Assembly (NCBI GenBank): GCA_041666965.1
Contig: JBAYFX010000006.1
Span: forward strand, 1-45,534
Direction of reading: 5' to 3'
From: JBAYFX01 sp041666965
GTDB taxonomy: Bacteria; Patescibacteriota; Microgenomatia; UBA12405
Length of the DNA: 45,534 nt
Below, piece after piece: positions 14,457-23,312 of this stretch. The notes under the pieces are model-generated. The model was not told the DNA's origin. It did no database searches and was given only the letters and a program-made list of their open reading frames with translations. Numbering within the stretch: position 1 is the first letter of the stretch; each line of letters begins with the position of its first letter. A program made the position numbers and the translations under genes.

Positions 14457-17099
14457 TCAGTCTGCGTCTATTGGTATCGTAACCCCTGCTGTCAGTATCG
14501 CAGTAGGTATAACTGGCGCAGTTGTTGCTGTGGAAATTGGTACGGTCGGGGCAACCGTGGGTGACGGAGAAGGGATTGGGGTGTTGGTTGGGGTTGGGGA
14601 TGGACTCCAGTCCCAGGCTACGTTTACCCCAATCTTAATCTCCGCTTCCCTTGTATTCCCATCTTTGTCGGTTGCCTTGGCTTTTAATGTATGCGGGCCA
14701 TCAGTCAAATCAACCTTAACCTCAAATGGTCGCTCACTCCATGTTTTTTTCTCCTCCCCGTCCACCCACAACTTAACCTCAGTAATTTTCACCAGCGATG
14801 TAGTACTAATCTTAACCTCAACCTGGTTGCTAACCGTTGACCGGTCGCTGGGGTACTCAAAATTTGTCACCACCATTCCCTCACTCCGGCAATAATTACT
14901 AGGGGGATTATATTTATCTTTATCTGCTTGTTGGTTAATCCACGCAACTATTCCCTCCTGCCATCGGTTTTTGCCGTCAGTTGACACTTTATCTTCTTCT
15001 GTAAATTTAAAATACTCCCTCTCGTCATAGTTTCCATTGGCCACGTCTTGAGGTGTTGCCAGTCCACTGGCCCCTCGACAAATTTTCACCTTCATATGAA
15101 TCGGGTCAGCATTTTTGGGTTGCGTCCCGTCAATAAAATATTCATTTCTAGACGCAAAACCATCGTGGGCTGGGTATCCGGAAACCCGATCTACCTCAAC
15201 TGCTACAATTTTGTCCGGAATCGGAAAATCCTGTTTTGGCAGTTTAGCCAACAACTCGGTAGTTATTCTTTTCCAAATTGGTGTCGCCCCCGAGACACCT
15301 GAAGCCACTTTCAGCATTGGCGTATTGTCGTTATTACCCACCCAAGCCGCTACCAACAGGTTTGGTGTCCAGCCAATAGCCCAGTTGTCTTTTTTATCAT
15401 TGGTAGTTCCGGTTTTAACCGCTACCTGCCGGTTGGGAATAATCAATCCGTTTACCTGGCCGAAAGTTATTTCCCGAGCTGAGTTGTCCGACAAAATATT
15501 GGAAACAATAAAAGCTTCTTGGCTAGTTATTACTTCCTTTCCCGGTATTGGCCGAAATTCATACAGCAATTTCTCGTTTCGGTCAGTTACTTTCAAAATT
15601 CCCACCGCCTCCACCTTTTTCCCACCGTTAGCAAAGGAACTGTAGGCCGTAGCCATTTCAATCATTTTAACTTCGGCTCCGCCAAGCGTTACTGCCAACC
15701 CAAATCGTTTCAAATTCTCCGGACTCGGCTCAAATGTGGAAATACCCATATCATAGGCAAGTTTAAGCATATTGGTCAAACCCACGTTGGCCAACATCTT
15801 TACCGCCGTCGTGTTAATCGAGTTCCCCAATGCCGTGCGCAAAGTCATTGGCCCGTTAAATTTACCATTGTAATTGTTAGGCGAATAATCTTTTTGTCCA
15901 GCACTCCCCGGAAAAGTCACTGGAGTGTCCATAATCAAACTTCCGGCAGTCCACCCCTTTCTAATGGCTGCCAAATAAGTTATTGGCTTTATGGCACTTC
16001 CCGGTTGCCTCAAGCCTTGGGTCACCACATTAAATTGTCCGTCTGTTTTGTCACTAAAATAATCCCGGGAACCTACCATAGCTCTTACTTCACCAGTCTG
16101 TGGGTCAAGTACTACTGCCGCCCCGTTGCTTACTCCCAATTTTTCGGCTTTATCAATTTCTTCACCCACCACTTTCTCAGCTATTGCCTGCCATTCACCG
16201 TCGAGGGTCGTTTTAACTTTCAACCCGCCTCCATTAACGGTCTCCGCCCCGAATTTTTCTTCTAAATCGTCCAAAATCCAAAACACAAAATGCGGAGCCG
16301 TAATTACCGTTCGGTTAGGCCGAAAACTATAGTTTTTAGCCGACTCAAGAATTGTTTTTTCCTGTTCTCCAGAAATATAGTTGAGTGCTTTCATGCTCGA
16401 CAGCACTATTGCCGTCCGGTTCACATAAGCTTTGGGTGTTTTGGAATAAGGTGAATAACTGTTCGGTCTCTGGGGCATCCCTGCCAATATTGCTGCTTCC
16501 GTCAAATTCAACTCTGTTACCGGTTTTCCAAAATATTGTTCTGAGGCCGTACCCACCCCCCAAGCCGTACCCCCATAAGGGGCTTCGTTTAAGTACATCA
16601 GTAAAATTTCATTTTTACTATAACGGGCCTCAATCTGAACCGCCAAAATAAATTCCCGAATTTTCCTGTTAACACTTCGCTCTGAAGTTAATAGTACATT
16701 TTTCACCAATTGTTGGGTTAAAGTCGATCCGCCAATTAACCTATGGTTAAAGATAATATTTTTTACAATTCTAAATGGCGTTAATGGGTCAAATCCCTGG
16801 TGTTTGTAAAAATCCTTGTCTTCAACTGCCACCGTCGCTTTTTTTAATGATTCGGGTACTTCCTCCCAAGTCACCGGGTCACGTTTGGCGTCCTTATAAA
16901 CGTCATACAGCAATTTCTCATTTCGGTCATAAATCCTGGTAGTAAACCCCTCTCGGCGCACCACTCGTGTGGGCGTTGGCAAATCTTTCGAGTACCAGGC
17001 AAACACCATCAATACTCCCACATATCCCACCAGCGCTACCCCCAAAGCAACTAGCATTACTTTTTTCAAAAATAACCTGTCTTTTATCGGAATTTTCAC
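14457..17099 (-). CDS. class A penicillin-binding protein (transglycosylase-transpeptidase)
   Basis: 880 aa. One N-terminal transmembrane helix (about 13-35). The GT51 domain has EDKDFYKHQG (Glu93), GGSTLTQQLVKN and the NEAPYGGTAWG motif. The transpeptidase domain has SAIK (Ser368 nucleophile, Lys371), SIN (427-429) and KTGT (562-565). After about residue 720 come an Ig-like domain (NFEYPSDRSTV...DGPHTLKAKATDKDGNT) and a Ser/Pro/Thr-rich tail of about 60 residues that may span the wall. It polymerises and cross-links peptidoglycan. The start is GTG at 17099, overlapping the stop of the small upstream gene (GTGA). Confidence 0.92.
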   Translation of the reverse strand: MKIPIKDRLFLKKVMLVALGVALVGYVGVLMVFAWYSKDLPTPTRVVRREGFTTRIYDRNEKLLYDVYKDAKRDPVTWEEVPESLKKATVAVEDKDFYKHQGFDPLTPFRIVKNIIFNHRLIGGSTLTQQLVKNVLLTSERSVNRKIREFILAVQIEARYSKNEILLMYLNEAPYGGTAWGVGTASEQYFGKPVTELNLTEAAILAGMPQRPNSYSPYSKTPKAYVNRTAIVLSSMKALNYISGEQEKTILESAKNYSFRPNRTVITAPHFVFWILDDLEEKFGAETVNGGGLKVKTTLDGEWQAIAEKVVGEEIDKAEKLGVSNGAAVVLDPQTGEVRAMVGSRDYFSDKTDGQFNVVTQGLRQPGSAIKPITYLAAIRKGWTAGSLIMDTPVTFPGSAGQKDYSPNNYNGKFNGPMTLRTALGNSINTTAVKMLANVGLTNMLKLAYDMGISTFEPSPENLKRFGLAVTLGGAEVKMIEMATAYSSFANGGKKVEAVGILKVTDRNEKLLYEFRPIPGKEVITSQEAFIVSNILSDNSAREITFGQVNGLIIPNRQVAVKTGTTNDKKDNWAIGWTPNLLVAAWVGNNDNTPMLKVASGVSGATPIWKRITTELLAKLPKQDFPIPDKIVAVEVDRVSGYPAHDGFASRNEYFIDGTQPKNADPIHMKVKICRGASGLATPQDVANGNYDEREYFKFTEEDKVSTDGKNRWQEGIVAWINQQADKDKYNPPSNYCRSEGMVVTNFEYPSDRSTVSNQVEVKISTTSLVKITEVKLWVDGEEKKTWSERPFEVKVDLTDGPHTLKAKATDKDGNTREAEIKIGVNVAWDWSPSPTPTNTPIPSPSPTVAPTVPISTATTAPVIPTAILTAGVTIPIDAD

Positions 17100-17203
17100 T
17101 GGCCCATCAAAACACTTAAGGTTGGCACTAACCCTGACAGAAGTAGAGCCAACATCGCTATAATAAGTACAGCCTTTTTAAGTTCTTTTTGCTTTAATTT
17201 CAT
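17096..17203 (-). CDS. 35-aa single-pass membrane peptide coupled to the PBP
   Basis: Reads MKLKQKELKKAVLIIAMLAL followed by LLSGLVPTLSVLMGQ: a short basic N-terminus and one transmembrane helix. The TGA overlaps the GTG start of the PBP (GTGA), so the two are translationally coupled. A TATCAT box on the minus strand (17214-17209) ends 5 nt before the ATG. It may be a membrane partner of the PBP or simply a coupling leader. Its start lies 5 bp from the divergent recG start. Confidence 0.6.
   Translation of the reverse strand: MKLKQKELKKAVLIIAMLALLLSGLVPTLSVLMGQ
17159..17164 (+). promoter_or_regulatory. possible recG -10 element
   Basis: A perfect TATAAT on the plus strand lies 44 nt before the recG ATG, inside the 35-aa membrane peptide gene. 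The best -35 candidate (CTGACA at 17134) has a 19-nt spacer, so the call is weak. Confidence 0.35.
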
Positions 17204-17208
17204 ACCCC

Positions 17209-19179
17209 ATGATAGCACAATCCACCCCTTCCCAGCTCCAAACCCTTAAAGGTGTTGGTCCTTCATTTGCCCAAAAACTTGCCCGCCTAAATATCAAAAA
17301 CCCCACCGACATTCTCTACCATCTTCCCCTAAAATACCTCGACCTAACATCACCCACCACCATTTCCCAAATAGTCCCCGACACCCCCGTTCTGCTAATT
17401 GGGACTTTCGGTCGTCTTTTTTCCACATCCGTTACTCTACGCTCAACTTTTACGGACAAAACCGGTAAAATCAACATCTGCTGGTTTAACCAACCTTATG
17501 TCCGCTATACCATCCTCCCCGACACTACTTACCTCATTCGGGGTGTGGCCACGGTCTATAATGGTAAGCTTCAAATTACCAACCCTCTTGCCTTCCCCCC
17601 ATCCACTTCTCCCATCATCCCCATCTACCCTCAAACCGCCGGTTTTAAAACCGGGCATTCCCGCCGCCTAATTTCAAAAAATTTTGATTCGTTAATAACA
17701 CAGGTGTCTGAAGTGCTCCCCCCCACAGTCCTAAAAAAATTCAGTTTAATCTCTACTCCCGAAGCTCTCCGCTTAGTCCATTTTCCTTCAAGTTTAAAAG
17801 ACTCTCAAATCGGCCAAAACCGCCTGCTTTTAAACGAACACCTCTCCCTTTTAGCCCAAAACCGTCTCTTAAAGCTTCACCAACAAACTCTGAGGCCCAC
17901 CCACCCGCTTCAGCCACTTGCCAATGTTACTAAAAAGTTAAATCAATTAATTTCTAGCCTGCCCTACCAACCAACCCCTTCCCAAAGAGCCGCCATTAAA
18001 GCCATCATTACCGATTTAACCGGCCCCCAAGTCACCAACCGGCTTTTAACCGGTGACGTCGGCTCTGGTAAAAGTTTGGTCATCTTTATTGCCTGTCTTT
18101 ACCTGTATCTTTATAATCACTCTAGTTTCATTGTCGCTCCTACAAAAATCCTAGCCTCTCAACACTTTAAAAATTTTCAAACACTATTTCCTGACATTAA
18201 TCTCAAATTGGTTACTGCCTCTTCTCGCTTAGTTCCCACTACCAAGCCTTCTATATATATCGGTACCCAAGCCCTCCTCAAACCCTCCTCCCTAACCCCG
18301 GCTCTAGTTGTCTTTGACGAACAACACCGGTTTGGTGTCGCCCAGCGCAGTTATTTTTCTTCTGCCACTACTTCGCCCCACCTCATCACCGTGTCCGCCA
18401 CCCCCATTCCCCGTTCCCTCCAATTAACCTATTTTCAGCATCTGTCAGTCTCTGCCCTCGATCACCGCTCCACTCAGCTGCCCTCCAAAACTTTCCTTCT
18501 AACTCCAAAAAAAGAAAAAGACTTCTATCCCTGGCTCACCACCCAAGTAACTGCTACCAATCAAGCCTTCATAGTTTGTCCCCACATAGATGTCACCGAT
18601 CCTACTAATCCGGTCGCAACTGTCCAAGAAGAGTACCAACACCTAAAATCTACTTTCCCCCATCTCCCGCTTGGGCTCATCCATTCAGGTCTTAAGCCAG
18701 CGCAAATCGAAGCTGAAATTGCCCGCTTTCTGTCCGGTGACACTTTGGTGTTAGTGGCCACCCCCATCATTGAGGTTGGCGTAGACATACCCAGTGCCAA
18801 CATCATGTTAATTAAATCAGCCTCCCGTTTTGGCCTCTCCCAACTTCACCAGCTTCGGGGCCGGGTAGGGCGGGGGAGTCAACCGGGTTTTTGTTTCCTC
18901 TCCGACCCTAATGCTACCCCCTCCTCGCTTGCCCGGCTTGAGTATTTTTGTGCGCACCTTAATGGAGGAGAAATTGCCGACTACGATCTTAAAGTTCGCG
19001 GCCCGGGTCAGTTTTTATCCCTTACCCAACACGGTTTTCTACCCTCGCTGGTCTCTCTAACTAACAATCCAAAGGCGTTTGAAGAAGCCAAGTTGATAAT
19101 TGACCATCTTGCCACCAACCTGCCGCTTTTAACTCAGCTAGCCCACAACCCAACTGTCAACTACACAATCACCAATTAA
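17209..19179 (+). CDS. recG: ATP-dependent DNA helicase RecG
   Basis: 656 aa, near the family's usual 690. An N-terminal helix-hairpin-helix-like start (LQTLKGVGPSFAQKLARL) and an OB/wedge domain precede the SF2 core. Walker A is LTGDVGSGKS (about residue 280), Walker B is FDEQHRFGVAQR (about 370), then SATPIPRS, and motif VI is HQLRGRVGRG. RecG remodels stalled replication forks and Holliday junctions. The coding strand is strikingly pyrimidine-rich, with Pro, Thr, Ser and Leu favoured. ATGATA at the start also forms the -10 (TATCAT) of the divergent membrane peptide gene. Confidence 0.95.
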   Translation: MIAQSTPSQLQTLKGVGPSFAQKLARLNIKNPTDILYHLPLKYLDLTSPTTISQIVPDTPVLLIGTFGRLFSTSVTLRSTFTDKTGKINICWFNQPYVRYTILPDTTYLIRGVATVYNGKLQITNPLAFPPSTSPIIPIYPQTAGFKTGHSRRLISKNFDSLITQVSEVLPPTVLKKFSLISTPEALRLVHFPSSLKDSQIGQNRLLLNEHLSLLAQNRLLKLHQQTLRPTHPLQPLANVTKKLNQLISSLPYQPTPSQRAAIKAIITDLTGPQVTNRLLTGDVGSGKSLVIFIACLYLYLYNHSSFIVAPTKILASQHFKNFQTLFPDINLKLVTASSRLVPTTKPSIYIGTQALLKPSSLTPALVVFDEQHRFGVAQRSYFSSATTSPHLITVSATPIPRSLQLTYFQHLSVSALDHRSTQLPSKTFLLTPKKEKDFYPWLTTQVTATNQAFIVCPHIDVTDPTNPVATVQEEYQHLKSTFPHLPLGLIHSGLKPAQIEAEIARFLSGDTLVLVATPIIEVGVDIPSANIMLIKSASRFGLSQLHQLRGRVGRGSQPGFCFLSDPNATPSSLARLEYFCAHLNGGEIADYDLKVRGPGQFLSLTQHGFLPSLVSLTNNPKAFEEAKLIIDHLATNLPLLTQLAHNPTVNYTITN

Positions 19180-19184
19180 ACCGA

Positions 19185-19190
19185 TATAAT
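19185..19190 (+). promoter_or_regulatory. -10 element of the rpmF-nusB-rnc operon
   Basis: TATAAT ends 5 nt before the rpmF ATG at 19196. It lies in the 16-bp gap after the recG stop, so this ribosomal operon probably starts with a leaderless mRNA independent of recG. Confidence 0.55.
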
Positions 19191-19195
19191 AGGCC

Positions 19196-19351
19196 ATGAC
19201 TGCACTACCTAAACATTGGCCCAGTTCCCGTCGTCAGGGAAGCCGCCGCGCTGGCACTCCGGCAAAAAAGTTATCTTCAGTATCAGCCTGTCGTAATTGC
19301 GGCCAGCCAAAAGTTACCGGCTACCGTTGTTCCAACTGTAATACTTTGTGA
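19196..19351 (+). CDS. rpmF: 50S ribosomal protein L32
   Basis: 51 aa. Reads MTALPKHWPSSRRQGSRRAG at the start, and its C-terminal half carries a zinc ribbon with Cys32-x2-Cys35 and Cys45-x2-Cys48 (ACRNCG, RCSNC). Length and the SSRRQGSRRA segment fit L32. The TGA overlaps the GTG start of nusB (GTGA). The gene is short and easily missed. Confidence 0.9.
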   Translation: MTALPKHWPSSRRQGSRRAGTPAKKLSSVSACRNCGQPKVTGYRCSNCNTL

Positions 19352-19695
19352 AAACAGCCAAAGATCCCCGACACCTTCACCGCATAAGTTTACTTGAAGA
19401 TCTTTTTGCTTATAGTCTCTCCGGCATCAAACCCAAAAAGAACTCCCAGCTTTCCCCAATTTTAGAAAAACTGTCTGAAATAGACCTCATCATAGTGAAA
19501 AAAGCCCCCAAGTGGCCACTAAACCAAATCAGTAAAATCGATCTGGCCATTCTTCGTCTGGCCATCTGGGAAATAAATTTTGGAGCTACCCCGCCCAAAG
19601 TCGCTGTTGATGAAGCAGTCGAACTGGCCAAAGACTATGGTAACGAATCCAGTTCCGAATTTATCAATGGAGTTTTAGGTTCTCTTTTAAAATGA
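19348..19695 (+). CDS. nusB: transcription antitermination protein NusB
   Basis: 115 aa, all-helical, starting at GTG 19348 inside the rpmF stop. The C-terminal part carries the family pattern LAILRLAIWEINFG...PKVAVDEAVELAKDYGNESSSEFINGVLGSL. NusB with S10 binds boxA and supports antitermination in rRNA operons. It is somewhat shorter than the usual 130-140 aa at the N-terminus. It is coupled to rnc by ATGA, an apt grouping since both act on rRNA synthesis and processing. Confidence 0.93.
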   Translation: MKTAKDPRHLHRISLLEDLFAYSLSGIKPKKNSQLSPILEKLSEIDLIIVKKAPKWPLNQISKIDLAILRLAIWEINFGATPPKVAVDEAVELAKDYGNESSSEFINGVLGSLLK

Positions 19696-20405
19696 CCCTC
19701 GCTACCCTCAACCTTACCACCCTCGAGCAAACCATTGGTTACACCTTCACCAATCCTCAACTGTTAACCCAAGCTTTAACTCACCGCTCCTATGTTAACG
19801 AAAACAAAAATGCTTCCGCCAACAACGAACGTCTGGAGTTTTTAGGTGATGCCGTAGTTGAAATATGGGCCTCAAATGTTCTTTTCCACCAATTCACCTC
19901 ACTACCTGAAGGTCAGCTAACCAACCTCCGTTCACTTCTGGTTCGTACCGAAAATTTAGCCTCAGTGGCTCTTACTATAAATTTGGGTGACTATTTATTG
20001 CTCAGTCGAGGTGAAGCCGCTCATGGAGGCCGAGCCAACATATCCCTATTAGCCGACACTTTTGAGTCTCTTGTCGGTGCCATTTATGTCGATTCCAACA
20101 TTGCTACCGTTTTTGAATTCTTAAACAAACACTTATTGCCCACGTTAGCTACCATTAGCCAACTGAAAGTCATCAAGGACCCAAAAAGCTACTTCCAGGA
20201 AATCTGTCAATCAGCAACCGGCGTCACTCCCCACTATACAATTGTCTCCCAAACCGGCCCCGATCACGCCCGAACTTTCGAAGCTTCAGTCATGGTCGGG
20301 GACCGTTCCATAGCTGTGGGCACCGGTAATTCTAAACAAAAGGCCGAAGAAGCCGCCGCCATCGCCGCTACCAAAGTTTTTGAAACATCAAAACCCATCA
20401 ACTAA
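19692..20405 (+). CDS. rnc: ribonuclease III
   Basis: 237 aa, full length. The catalytic signature NNERLEFLGDAV (44-55) carries the acidic residues Glu46, Glu49 and Asp53, and the second site is DTFESLVGAIYVD. The C-terminal double-stranded RNA-binding domain runs from about 160 (DPKSYFQEICQS) to KQKAEEAAAIAATKVF. It cleaves double-stranded RNA in rRNA precursors and structured mRNAs. The hairpin-rich repeats of this window would be plausible substrates if transcribed, which is inference. Confidence 0.95.
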   Translation: MTLATLNLTTLEQTIGYTFTNPQLLTQALTHRSYVNENKNASANNERLEFLGDAVVEIWASNVLFHQFTSLPEGQLTNLRSLLVRTENLASVALTINLGDYLLLSRGEAAHGGRANISLLADTFESLVGAIYVDSNIATVFEFLNKHLLPTLATISQLKVIKDPKSYFQEICQSATGVTPHYTIVSQTGPDHARTFEASVMVGDRSIAVGTGNSKQKAEEAAAIAATKVFETSKPIN

Positions 20406-20429
20406 GCTGTATTTTGTCAATTTTTAATG

Positions 20430-20435
20430 TATAAT
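20430..20435 (+). promoter_or_regulatory. -10 element of rpsP
   Basis: TATAAT ends 10 nt before the rpsP ATG at 20446. No well-spaced -35 was found. Confidence 0.45.
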
Positions 20436-20445
20436 TCCCCAAGTT

Positions 20446-20673
20446 ATGCTAAAAATTAAACTATTCCCCCAGGGGAAAAAACATCAACGTAGCTTCCGTA
20501 TAGTTGTCGCGTCGGATCGTAGTAAACACAATGGTATCTATTTAGACAACCTTGGTTTCTATACCCCGGGCACTCAAGAAATTAAAATCGATCAGGACAA
20601 ACTCAAAAAATGGACTACCAATGGTGCTCAAATCACCGAAGGTGTAGCCAAAATTATCGCTCTAGTAAAATAA
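20446..20673 (+). CDS. rpsP: 30S ribosomal protein S16
   Basis: 75 aa, close to the usual 80. Recognised by MLKIKLFPQGKKHQRSFRIV, ASDRSKHNGIYLDNLGFYTP and the TNGAQITEGVAKI ending. It is a structural protein of the small subunit. It is followed after 1 nt by khpA, but the rimM and trmD genes that commonly come next are not here. Confidence 0.95.
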   Translation: MLKIKLFPQGKKHQRSFRIVVASDRSKHNGIYLDNLGFYTPGTQEIKIDQDKLKKWTTNGAQITEGVAKIIALVK

Positions 20674-20674
20674 T

Positions 20675-20986
20675 ATGGATCAATTTGAAAGCCTCGTCCG
20701 GCACATTTTCAGCTCCATTTCCGCCCCCGACGCTCAGCCCGAATTAACTTTTACTTCCACTGACCAAAATCTGCTTCTCATCACCGTTTCTGCTCCCTCC
20801 GACCGGGTTGGCCAGTTAATTGGCAAAGAAGGTAAAATTATCAAGGCAGTCCGCACTATCCTTAACCTGTCTTTTCCCACAGTCAAATATCAAATCGATT
20901 TTGGCACTCCGGCTCCCACAGCTAATGTTGAGTCAACCGATAATTCTACCAAAGAATCTCCCGATTCCGTCGAAGTTACGGAATAA
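20675..20986 (+). CDS. khpA: KH-domain RNA-binding protein
   Basis: 103 aa. A single KH domain with the GxxG loop in LIGKEGKIIKAVRTIL (about residues 47-63) and an acidic Ser/Thr-rich tail. KhpA-type proteins lie downstream of rpsP in many bacteria and bind structured RNAs. The 3' end overlaps the convergent pilO gene by 11 bp. Confidence 0.88.
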   Translation: MDQFESLVRHIFSSISAPDAQPELTFTSTDQNLLLITVSAPSDRVGQLIGKEGKIIKAVRTILNLSFPTVKYQIDFGTPAPTANVESTDNSTKESPDSVEVTE

Positions 20987-21707
20987 ACGGATTAGTTTTG
21001 TCGTAAGGTACATAAGTCCTTTCTGCTCCCAAACTCTGGTCTTCCCCAAATTTCTGATATTTTTCCAGCTCACCAATCAATCCAAGCTCTTTTTCCGACA
21101 TCTGTAAATCATTTAGGCTCAACTGATTTACGTTAGCCTCACCTTGCTTGGGAATAAAAAAAGCGTTCACGCTCATATCAATCCCCACTAAATCTGACGC
21201 TGATTTAATTTCAAAATTATTAATCGACAAAACCGGTAAAGTCCTCTCCAACCGGGTTACCAGCTCCAAGTATTTGTCTTTAGGTCCATACATTACTACT
21301 TTAATACCCAGATTAACGCTTTCCACTTTTTTTACTGCCTCACTTTTTCCAATTTCCCCCACCTGAGCCTGAAAACTGTCCACTTCAAAACCGTATTCAC
21401 TGGCAATCTTTTGAATCACCCCAACTAAATAATATGATTTGTCCTGCTTAAATACTGCCTCATTTAACACTTTTTCCATCTGTTTTAAACGGTCCTGGTT
21501 AACCGAAGAAAAATACTTCACTTTTTGGCTTAGGTCGGCAGTTTGCCGCTCCCAGTCAACTTTATTGTTTTTAAACTCCAAAATCTGGTTGATGGTCCCC
21601 GTCAATAGTTTTAAACCAACTACGCCCAACACCGCCCCCACGCCAATCGCTGGCAACAATATTTTAAATTTTTCGGTCAGTTGGCTTGATTCTATTTTTG
21701 TTACCAT
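20976..21707 (-). CDS. pilO: type IV pilus assembly protein PilO-like
   Basis: 243 aa. One transmembrane helix (about 18-38), then a coiled coil (about 40-90) and a ferredoxin-like periplasmic-type domain (about 95-185). PilO pairs with PilN in the inner-membrane alignment complex. The identity rests on the pilM-pilN-pilO order with overlapping ends and on this architecture, since PilO sequences are poorly conserved. The start overlaps the pilN stop (TAATG). Its own stop lies inside the convergent khpA. Confidence 0.8.
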   Translation of the reverse strand: MVTKIESSQLTEKFKILLPAIGVGAVLGVVGLKLLTGTINQILEFKNNKVDWERQTADLSQKVKYFSSVNQDRLKQMEKVLNEAVFKQDKSYYLVGVIQKIASEYGFEVDSFQAQVGEIGKSEAVKKVESVNLGIKVVMYGPKDKYLELVTRLERTLPVLSINNFEIKSASDLVGIDMSVNAFFIPKQGEANVNQLSLNDLQMSEKELGLIGELEKYQKFGEDQSLGAERTYVPYDKTNPFIP

Positions 21708-22252
21708 TAGGTTTTTAAATAAACTGTTGCTTCAAATTGCCATCCCTCCGGGTTCCAGCTCATTTTCTTTAGTTCCATTTTGGTAAAATATTCATTTTTC
21801 CCTTCGTTTATATCTCTAATAATACTCTCCACCTGGTCTACCCCAATATCAGTTGGAACAATACCAGCCACATTAAAACTACCCTCATTTTTAAAATCCG
21901 ATTTTTCCAATATTACTTCCGGCGGGAACAACTTTCCAATCGCTCCAAACGCCTGACCGTATTCAAACCGTTCATCCATCACCCGTCCTACAATTTTTGC
22001 CTGGTACTTAATCTTTTGGCTAGCCTCTACTCCCGGCCCCAGGTTAGCAAACTCCTGTTTCCACTGGTTTAAGGTTTTTTCCACCTTACCCGACCAAATT
22101 CGCACCCCCGCTCCAACACCAATTATTAACACCAATGCCACCACTCCTACCCCAATTTCCCACTCAACCAACTTTTTGTTGAGCGTCCGCATCAGCTGCC
22201 TATAGGCCTTAAACTTAGCAGCATTAGGCAATAAGTTTATTTTTGAGCTCAT
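21707..22252 (-). CDS. pilN: type IV pilus assembly protein PilN
   Basis: 181 aa. The N-terminal peptide MSSKINLLPNAAK carries the INLLP motif that docks PilN onto PilM. One transmembrane helix (about 34-54) and a ferredoxin-like domain follow. It shares ATGA with pilM upstream and TAATG with pilO downstream. It links the cytoplasmic actin-like PilM to the membrane ring. Confidence 0.9.
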   Translation of the reverse strand: MSSKINLLPNAAKFKAYRQLMRTLNKKLVEWEIGVGVVALVLIIGVGAGVRIWSGKVEKTLNQWKQEFANLGPGVEASQKIKYQAKIVGRVMDERFEYGQAFGAIGKLFPPEVILEKSDFKNEGSFNVAGIVPTDIGVDQVESIIRDINEGKNEYFTKMELKKMSWNPEGWQFEATVYLKT

Positions 22253-23277
22253 GAATTATCTCGTAGTGCCGACCCTACGGCTACAGTAAACCGACAACCT
22301 TCGGTATTAATATCAAAAGGCAATTTGATTTTTTGGCAATTAACTTTCAATAAAGGTTGTAATACCTGTACCTCTACCCCCAACACCCGAATCAATTCTT
22401 CGGCAAGTCCCGGTAAATTAGCCCCGCCGCCACTCAATATCAGCAAATTAACCACCATGTTTTCTTCTTCCCTAAACAAAGCCATTGCCTTCCTAATTTC
22501 CTCAGCCATACTGGTAAACACCGGCATAATCGCCCCTTTAATCTTCCCCTCAAGCTCATTTTCGTTTAAGCCATAGGCTTTTTTATATTCCTCGGCGCTT
22601 GGTATATCCAGCCCTAAATTTACTGAAATTGCCCGGGTTAACGACTCACCCCCAACTCCAATTGACCGGGTAAAATACACGTTGCCGTTTTTAATCCCAA
22701 TCATGTCCGAATATTTCTCACCCATATCTACCACTATGGTGCTAATGGCACTAGTGTCCACATTTAAATTAACCACCCGCTTAATTGCCACAGCCGGGGA
22801 TTCAATCGCCATCAGGTCAATTCCAATGCTTTTAAACACACTTACATATTTTTTCACCAAATCACTTTTGGTCGCCACTACAAATACCGACATTCTTCCA
22901 CCTTCTTGGCTTACCACCTCATAATCCATCGACACTTGATCTAGTGGGTAGGGGACAAAGGTCTCCGCTTCAAACTTCAAAGCATCAGTAATCTCCGATT
23001 CTTTCAAAATCGGTAACTGTACCAACCGCGACACCACCTTATCTTCGGGTAATGACACTACCGCTTGCTTAGATTTAATCTTTAAGTCAGCCATCAATCC
23101 CTTAATTGCGGTCCCTATTTGTTTTAAGGCGTCGTTGGTGGCTGTTTCATCTTGCCAGTTAATCCGGGGAGTTTTCACTTCACCTATCCCGTCCAAAAGA
23201 ATTTCATTTTTGTCCCTAATTAGTGACACAATTTTAATTGACCCAACTCCAATATCAATTCCAAAAAAATCACTCAT
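22249..23277 (-). CDS. pilM: type IV pilus actin-like ATPase PilM
   Basis: 342 aa. An actin/FtsA-like fold with a phosphate-1 loop (FGIDIGVGSIKIVSL), PYPLDQVSMDYEV and the phosphate-2 region VVDMGEKYSDMIG; LILSGGGANLPGL is the adenosine motif. It acts in the cytoplasm as the base of the PilMNO complex. It has its own promoter (23284-23312), whose -10 ends 6 nt before the ATG. Confidence 0.93.
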   Translation of the reverse strand: MSDFFGIDIGVGSIKIVSLIRDKNEILLDGIGEVKTPRINWQDETATNDALKQIGTAIKGLMADLKIKSKQAVVSLPEDKVVSRLVQLPILKESEITDALKFEAETFVPYPLDQVSMDYEVVSQEGGRMSVFVVATKSDLVKKYVSVFKSIGIDLMAIESPAVAIKRVVNLNVDTSAISTIVVDMGEKYSDMIGIKNGNVYFTRSIGVGGESLTRAISVNLGLDIPSAEEYKKAYGLNENELEGKIKGAIMPVFTSMAEEIRKAMALFREEENMVVNLLILSGGGANLPGLAEELIRVLGVEVQVLQPLLKVNCQKIKLPFDINTEGCRFTVAVGSALRDNS

Positions 23278-23283
23278 AAAATC

Positions 23284-23312
23284 AGTATAACCAGTCCCAG
23301 CTACGGACTCAA
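23284..23312 (-). promoter_or_regulatory. pilM promoter (TTGAGT - 17 - TATACT)
   Basis: On the minus strand TTGAGT (23312-23307) and TATACT (23289-23284) are 17 nt apart and the -10 ends 6 nt before the pilM ATG. The -35 lies in the end of the preceding PilX-like gene, so pilMNO can be transcribed separately. Confidence 0.65.

Noticed and set aside
15519..16265. 248-codon plus-strand frame inside the PBP gene
   Set aside because: It is antisense to the conserved transpeptidase domain, has no recognisable motif, and is explained by the C-rich plus strand leaving few stops.
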